This document shows positions 57,700 through 64,000 of a stretch of DNA of 64,000 nt, piece by piece. How positions within the stretch are numbered: position 1 is the stretch's first letter; the number at the start of each line of letters is the position of its first letter. Source of the stretch: Prinsepia uniflora (taxonomy: Eukaryota; Streptophyta; Magnoliopsida; Rosales; Rosaceae); the NCBI GenBank assembly GCA_032719365.1, contig CM064868.1, positions 11,318,235 to 11,382,234 on the forward strand. The letters run 5' to 3'. The notes beneath the pieces are model-generated. The model was not told the origin of the DNA. It saw only the letters and a program-made list of their open reading frames with translations, and searched no databases. The position numbers and the translations under genes are program-made.

Positions 57700-60272
57700 T
57701 GTAACACCCCGGACATTCGAGGATTTTAATATTTCAATTTAATGTGTGAATTGACGCTTTTACCCTTGTGATTGGTATGGCCAAATTGTTGACTTTTTGA
57801 TTGATGAGTTAAATGGACTTTGACCTATGATCGTGACGTAGTACGGGACGTCACGAGTTCATAGACAGGTGGCACGTCCAATTCGGACGATCAGGGAAAA
57901 AGTTATGACTATCGGAAGCTCAGGGGCATTACCGTAAGTTGGACTTCACGGGCAAAAATGTTGACTTTTTGTTTGACAACTAATTTTCACGCGACTCAAG
58001 GACCGATAGGTAGGTCTCGATATCCTGAGTCCGTTGTCAGACGGCACGCCGAAATCGGACTTCGTATGGCTGAGTTACGGGTCTAGGAAGTGAGGGGTAT
58101 TTTGGTAATTATTGAACCAGGGGCATTTTGGTCTTTTTGCCCTGGTTACTGTAGCAGACCGCGGGGGAAATGGGCGGCACCACCATGTGCGGTGGTTCTA
58201 TCGTGCAATTGATTGTGCTATCATGTGCTGGAATGTCTGGGTTGTCTTTTGCTTTTGAACGTGGCCTGAGCCGTCCAGCCTGCACGCTCAATTGATTAAT
58301 TCAAGATCGAAGCTTTTCGGGGAACATTTTTCAGTGGACAATTGGACACCCACGAGCCTCTGGGACGGCTTGAAATTGTTTAAAACCAGTTAGAACGTGC
58401 TTGAGCATCACTCTGATGCTGTTATAACTAAGAACGGGTGAGGAAACCAGAGAAACCATTTCGGCCAAAATTGGAGGGAAAATCGGATTTTAATTTCTAG
58501 TGAGTGTTGGACCAAACCAAGGCCTGGTTTAGTCTTCTGGGAGTGTTTGGAACTCAACCACATCGAAATTGAAGGCTACAGCCACGGTTGAGCTAGGACG
58601 GAGGCTGCTGTTTTCAGGGAAGTTGCAGAGCTTGGGACGACGACCTTCAGGTACTTTCAGACACAATTGATTGTTCATTTTGGTTCGTTTTGATCCTATT
58701 ATGCTTCCTGTGAAGTTAATTGGACAATGGGTTTGAAACCAGGAAGTTCTGGTGTTTGACCCGATTGGTTGATCGCGGGTCGATGGGTCGTTTGGGGATG
58801 TGTCGAGGTTGATTTCTGTCACAGAACCTAAATTGGATAGTTAATGAACATGTTAGGATCAAATTGGATTGAAATCGAGTAGGAATTGATGGGTATTCAA
58901 CCGGGTCAAGCCGCGGGTGGCAGGCCCGTATTACAGACAAACGGGTGAAGGAGGTGACACTGTAGCTACAGTGTCAGGCGCGTGACTTTCACGCGCAGCC
59001 ACTTTGGGCGGCGCGTGAGGGCGCGTTGGACCTTATCTCCGATCACGATCAACATGACTTTTGTTCCTCTCATCTTGCTGAACATTTTTGGTGAATTAAC
59101 CATGTTGATCTGAGATAAGCTTTGATGGATCGGTTTAGGGCCGGTTACCTCGGGAAACGTGTTGTACGGCTCCCCGGGCCGGTTTCTATTTCAGACTTTG
59201 TGGTTAAACGTTTAAGACTTGTAGTGACCCCTTGCATGTGATTTGGACTGACAGGAATTGTACGATAATCCCGGTACAAGTTCGTACGCGCAGGTTCACT
59301 GCGGGATCGTACTGTGAGTGGGCCCGTTTTCATTAAACCCTTGCATGCTTAAATGTTTTCTGATTTACTTATATGTTCACATGCTGGAATCTATAAATGG
59401 TTTGATGATATTGAGATTTTGGTTATGGCACGTTTCACGGTATTTGGGCATGAGACCCGTTTGATGAAACGTAACGATCGGTTCGAATTTTACCTATGTA
59501 TACATATATGTTTTGCATGTGGATATCAATAAAATGTATTTGGTACTGCACTGTATAGATCCTTCCATATGATACTGTCTCCTCCGGATGAGGTACCCCG
59601 GAGTGGTCACGGACGTCTAGAACGTCCAGCGTCTATGACGCTAAGCATCGGGGATGCTGTAACCGAACAGGGTTCGGGGATTGAACTCGGAATTGAGACC
59701 CGAGTGGCACGCGTAGCCTTGTGATTGTGACCTTATTGACGTCAGGGACGTCAGACATCAGGGATGTCGGATTGGAGTATATAGTGCAGTGGCTAAAATT
59801 ATGGTTATGGTTTTATTACATTCCTTATGATACATGTTATATGATTTATGATTTTAAATGATGATGCATGCATGTTTGGAAAACGGAGGGGTAAATTATA
59901 TGTTTTACTTATCAAATGATTTTATAACTTGAGTTTCGGCCCACTCACCCTTAATGTTTTGGTAACCCCTCCAGGTCGTGATACTGAGGTAGAGGAGGAA
60001 CCAGAGGCTGAGGCATAGATCTACTTCTGCGTACCTGAACCCCTGCTGGGTGGCTTACCCGCAGGTTTATGTTAGAGTCGTGCTCGCAACTTGTAATTTT
60101 GGATTTCATCCCTTGTCTGACATTCGTTTAATTCGGATTTGATGTATGACTTTAATTTGGTTATTTATGCATTTGATGTTTTGAGGTTAAAATTGGTATG
60201 AATTATTGGGTGTCAGACGGGAGCAGGGCACGTCCCCTTGTGGTCCCTGTGGGATCGGGGCGGGTCCTGTCA
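57700..60272 (+). mobile_element. Solo LTR, family B (copy B3)
   Basis: A 2573-bp LTR, TGTAACACCCCGG to GGGTCCTGTCA, inserted in the telomere-like repeat. Flanks are CTAAA and TAAAC, so only TAAA is shared and the duplication is unclear in this repetitive context. Closely similar to B2. Has the duplicated 5' block (about 57830-58090) and the GCGCGTG block (58977-59026). Confidence 0.9.
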
Positions 60273-60330
60273 TAAACCTAAACCCTAAACCATAAACCCT
60301 AGTCTTTAAATCTAAACCTAAACCACTCAC
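60273..60330. repeat. Degenerate telomere-like repeat (right part)
   Basis: Continues the TAAACCTAAACCC pattern interrupted by B3, then decays into CTAAACCTAAACC and a CACTCACTGGAAATC tandem (60327-60360). Confidence 0.82.
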
Positions 60331-60414
60331 TGGAAATCCACTCACTGGAAATCCACTCACATTCACATCTCATTGGAAATTCACCCAACTCCAAAACTCT
60401 GTCTTGTTGACACT

Positions 60415-60782
60415 ACATCTGACTAAGCAACGAGGTCATATAGAAGACTCAGGATTTTACATCAAGCCTATCCCCAAGGCCCATCGACAAGACCCATGTC
60501 TAAAGACCACTTTGTGGCCAATGACTTAAACCTTAGACATGGTCTATAAATAGAGAGCATTCTCCCTCATTTAGGGGGACTCTTTCCCTTCGCTCTACAA
60601 ACATTACTATCTTCCAAAGGCTCATGGCCTCATGTACTTGTACAAAACCAAATATTGTTAATGAGAGTAAGGTAACACTATCGATGTAGCCCGATTTGGG
60701 TGAGTCACGTACGTTCTTGTGTCTTGGTGTATCTGTGTTTATGCGCTTTTACAGTCTCGTTGATATATTTTATGCATCAATA
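60415..60782 (+). mobile_element. Left LTR of family F element
   Basis: 368 bp, TGTTGACACTACATC to ATGCATCAATA. Contains TATAAATAGAG and a TTTAGGGGGA stretch. Confidence 0.75.
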
Positions 60783-62420
60783 GTTTGGAGTCCTCTGTAA
60801 GAATCGATACAAAAGGTTATATTAATTCTTTTTAATTTTCTTCACTGCTAAAACATCATAACCACCCAAGAACACCAAGTAAAAAATCCAGATTGGCTCA
60901 TTTCCAACAAAACCCAGAAAATCTCTTCTTGTTTCTCGTTTCACATCAAACCCATAACCATTTTGGGGTAAAAATCTATTTCCTCTTATCTGCCAAAATT
61001 TATCTCAACACCCATCATCCATCGCTCATTCATGACAAACCAAAAAAAAGCAAAAAAAAAAAAAACAACGTCTCGGCCTTTATTGCTTTTAGATCAAAAG
61101 GGATGATGCAGGGAGATGATCTCATATTTGTGCATATGACTTTGCTCTCTGCAAAGTGCAAACAAACAAAGTAAGAGCTAAAAGCCCATGAAGCTCTGAA
61201 CCGCATCCAGCCACCAAGGGGAAGAAAGAAGAAATCCAGGGAGCAAGGTCCTCCGCCACCTAACGCTAACATCGTCGATCGCCAACATCCCTCTTAAGGG
61301 CTCGTCGACGCGTCTCTAGGAAAAATGCAGAGATCACCATGCAGCATCGACAACGACCCACATGTTTATGTGCAACACTGCCACCATCGCTTGCACCAGG
61401 GGGCTCCGATCTATGATCCAAAGTAATTCGGTCACCTCCGCTGGCGACAACCACACGCCGTCAGACCGGCTTGCTGCTTCACCACCAACTTTCTCTGTCG
61501 AACACGGCATTAAAGAAGATAAGTTCTTCTATCTTCTTATTTTCACTTATTACAGTTAGGGTGCTCTATTAATTGGATTTAGCAATTTAATCACAACAAA
61601 TTACTAAACAATCAATAACTTGACAAAAAATATATGGGCCTTTTTAGTCTATGACCCATTCATTATTAGGCCTATGATATGCTCATCATTGCCCCTATTG
61701 ATAATTAGCCAACTATTATGTCATTCTCCAAATAGGCAAGTCTACACACTAGTTATTTTGGGGTCCTTACAAGCCCACACATTTAATTATATTATTTAAG
61801 TATAAATTATTATAGACAATTATATATGTGATAACTCATACTCTAAATCACATATTGTTTATGCACATTGAGTATGTTTATTATGCAAAAAAATACACCA
61901 TTACATATCCTTATTTGTGCAATACAAATATATTATTAAATCCTATGAATTCATGGATCAGAAAATTAATTCTTATTATTAATAATCGATGAATGACCTA
62001 ATTATCTACCGGCATAATCAGTTGGTTGTCTTTGTCCCTCAGCAACAAGTTTTATGATGCCCTTCGGCAGCTCCCACTTGCATGTTCGAAACAATGATCC
62101 GATTTAGGCCGACTCATTCTGGACGATCACATTTCTTCCAATCGACACATATCATTCCTCTAGTAGCCTCATGATAATCACAGTGTCACTAGTTGATAGG
62201 CATCACAATACCCCATCCAATCGGCACGACCCACTACGTCGACCTACTCTTCAACCTTATTGTCTTCCAACCGGTGGGCCTAAGCAGCACTCATACGGGT
62301 CTACCAACCGCACCCATTTGCTCATGTGTTTGCTAACCATAGTTGTTTGCTCATATCGAGCCGTACATCATAATAAGCCTAGATACAACTAGATAACACT
62401 TCAAAAAGAAACTTGTTATG
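60783..62420. other. Family F internal region, no assignable gene
   Basis: Includes an A-run (61045-61065), a GC-richer stretch (61195-61500) that could be a captured transcript, and AT-rich DNA to 62000. No domain recognised in any frame. Confidence 0.5.
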
Positions 62421-62429
62421 AGCATAATA

Positions 62430-62610
62430 AACATCATAAGCATACATGTTGAGCATACATGAACTCATACATTCCAACATACATGCACTCATATTTGTCG
62501 AGCATACATACCGACATACATGAACTCATACATGCCGACATACATGCACTCATACATGTTGAGTATACATGAAACTCATACATGAACTCATACATGCCGA
62601 CATACATGCA
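62430..62610. repeat. Tandem array of ACATACATG/ACTCATACATG units
   Basis: Repeats of a CATACATGAACTCATACATG unit and variants with CCGACATACATGCACTCA, about 48-bp higher-order spacing. Confidence 0.85.
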
Positions 62611-62619
62611 CTCATACAT

Positions 62620-62935
62620 ACGCTCAACACATATTGAGCGCTCAACACATACCGAGCACACTAACGCTCAATACATACCGAGTACTCAACATATATCAAG
62701 CCATACATACCAAGTGTTCAACACATACCAAACCGCTAAACACATACCGAGCTGCTCAAAACATACCGAGCACACTTACGCTCAACATATATTGAGCGCT
62801 CAACACATACTGAGTCGCTCAACACATACCGAGCACACTTACACTCAGTACATAGCGAGCTACTCAACACATTACCTAGCATGTATTCACTCAACACATT
62901 ACTGAGCCACTCAATACATTACCAAGCCCACATTC
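62620..62935. repeat. Tandem array of CTCAACACATACCGAG units
   Basis: More than ten imperfect copies of a 16-20-bp unit with CTCAACACATACCGAGC. It adjoins the preceding array. Confidence 0.85.
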
Positions 62936-63254
62936 AAAGCTAAACTTAGCTAACATGCCAAGTGGCGCACATATACAACAAAGAATCACTAGCAAGCATT
63001 CAAGCTCGTACACGGGGTCGTCTCACCAGGAGACTACTAGAGTGTAATCACTATAATACCAATACATTTAGACATACAACAAACTACAAAGGAGTTCTTC
63101 CTCCTGCCATCCCACCTCGATCGAGGACTTAGGAACTGATGATAGTGCACCAAGCGGAGGAGTGCACATGAAAACAAAGGAGTTGCTCGGTCAATGCACT
63201 TTACTTAAAAGTCTTCAACCGAGATAGTCCACCTCAATCAAGAACTAAGGGACT

Positions 63255-63623
63255 TGTTGACACTAAATATGACCAAGCAATGAGGTCATATAGAAGACTT
63301 AGGATTTTACATTAAGCCCATCCTCAAAACCCATCAACGAGGCCTATGCCTAAAGACCACTATTGTGGCCCATGACCTAAACCCTAGACATGGTCTATAA
63401 CTAGAAAGCATCATCCCTCATTTAGGGGGATTATCTCCCTTCCCTCTACAAACATTACTATCTTCCAAAGGCTCATGGTCTCATGTACTTGTACACAAAC
63501 ATATATTATTAATGAGATGAGGTAACACCGTAGACATAGCCTGATTTGGGTGAATCACATGCGTTCTTGTGTCTTGATGTTTGTGTGTGCTTTTACAGTA
63601 TTGGTACATTTTATACATCAACA
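63255..63623 (+). mobile_element. Right LTR of family F element
   Basis: 369 bp, TGTTGACACTAAATATG to ATACATCAACA. Confidence 0.75.
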
Positions 63624-64000
63624 TGCCAAAACTACACTCCCACCTAAAGCCAACATCATAGTCCAATGTACTATCACTATATCAACTCTAATCCAAAATA
63701 CTCATTTATGACTTCTCTATTCCAAACATCCCAACCTTAAACCCTTTAATCTGAAATGTCTAATCCTAAATCATTAGCTCTAATCTAAAATGCCCATCCC
63801 TCAACTCCCCACACACTGTCATAATCACAGCTTCCAAAGCCAAGACTCCCATATTATATTCACACCCACCAAAAACCAAGAAAATTTAAAAATTTTGAAG
63901 TGGAAAACATTGCACACACATCAACTAAAAGAGATAATCTTTTAATCACATACGCCCCTTAACTTCCAATTCAAGCCCAGATTTCAAAGTGTAGCATTTA
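63624..64000. other. Unassigned right edge
   Basis: CT/A-rich sequence with scattered CCTAAAT-type words. No gene or repeat end recognised. Confidence 0.5.

Larger units (their letters stand above)
60415..63623 (+). mobile_element. Non-autonomous LTR element, unclassified (family F)
   Basis: Direct repeats 60415-60782 and 63255-63623 (about 368 bp), both TGTTGACACTA at the left. The right copy ends TCAACA and the left copy TCAATA, so the termini are inverted TGTTGA/TCAACA. The two LTRs differ at many sites, so the insertion is old. No target duplication is visible (TGTCT against TGCCA). The internal 2.47 kb has no recognised retroviral domain. A TATA-like CTATAAATAG is at about 60543-60552 in the left LTR. 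Orientation is set by the TATA-like site and is tentative. Confidence 0.75.

Noticed and set aside
60410..60414. Target-site duplication for the family F element
   Set aside because: TGTCT on the left against TGCCA on the right do not match.
60893..61272. Overlapping open frames on both strands in family F interior
   Set aside because: Driven by A-runs. No domain in either frame.
62620..62935. CRISPR-like or coding repeat at the right end
   Set aside because: Units are contiguous tandem repeats without spacers, and frames are interrupted.

Overview
The window is nuclear DNA of a flowering plant, most likely a eudicot. I cannot name the species. The evidence is a two-exon germin-like gene with a short GT-AG intron, LTR retrotransposons primed by initiator Met-tRNA, CACTA (En/Spm) DNA transposons, LINE remnants, a Cassandra-type 5S-bearing element, a plant mobile domain (PMD) gene fragment and a decayed plant pararetrovirus copy. 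I see one apparently intact host gene, the germin-like gene at 16848-17627 on the minus strand. Almost everything else is nested transposable-element sequence.

Layout, left to right. 1-1000: low-complexity DNA and a patch of repeated CGATCATGATCG palindromes. 1150-5170: a PMD-domain pseudogene split by a 3.1 kb solo LTR (family A; target duplication TTGAG). 5176-12459: a minus-strand CACTA element with decayed TNP2 transposase, split by a 2.76 kb solo LTR (family C). 12658-15746: a second CACTA, plus strand, complete at both ends (target duplication ATA) but internally deleted. 16848-17627: the germin-like gene. 18298-20027: three LINE or retroposon remnants. 20028-23775: an LTR fragment, then a Cassandra-like element split by a 2.79 kb solo LTR (family E; target duplication CCAGC). 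24104-30698: a right-truncated family A element holding a family B solo LTR (target duplication GGAAC).

30870-57340 is a nest. A degenerate endogenous pararetrovirus (plus strand) was split by a minus-strand family A element (A2, 31735-52108). A2 was then entered by a family B solo LTR (32168-34743, target duplication CGGGC) in its 3' LTR and by a second, plus-strand family A element (A1, 38357-46114, target duplication GTACA) in its internal region. 57605-60330 is a degenerate telomere-like repeat split by a third family B solo LTR. 60415-63623 is an old non-autonomous LTR element with internal tandem arrays.

The family A elements have LTRs of about 3.1-3.3 kb, a primer-binding site, a polypurine tract and an internal region of about 3.2-3.4 kb with no recognisable gag or pol. 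They are LARD-like, that is, large non-coding elements dependent on another element's proteins. Families A, B, C and E are different LTRs, yet they share modules: an internally duplicated block near the 5' end in A, B and C (a single copy is visible in E), a GCGCGTG hairpin block in A, B and C, and, in A, E and one B copy, a long palindrome whose two arms change together. This modular, palindrome-rich LTR architecture is the most unusual signal in the window.
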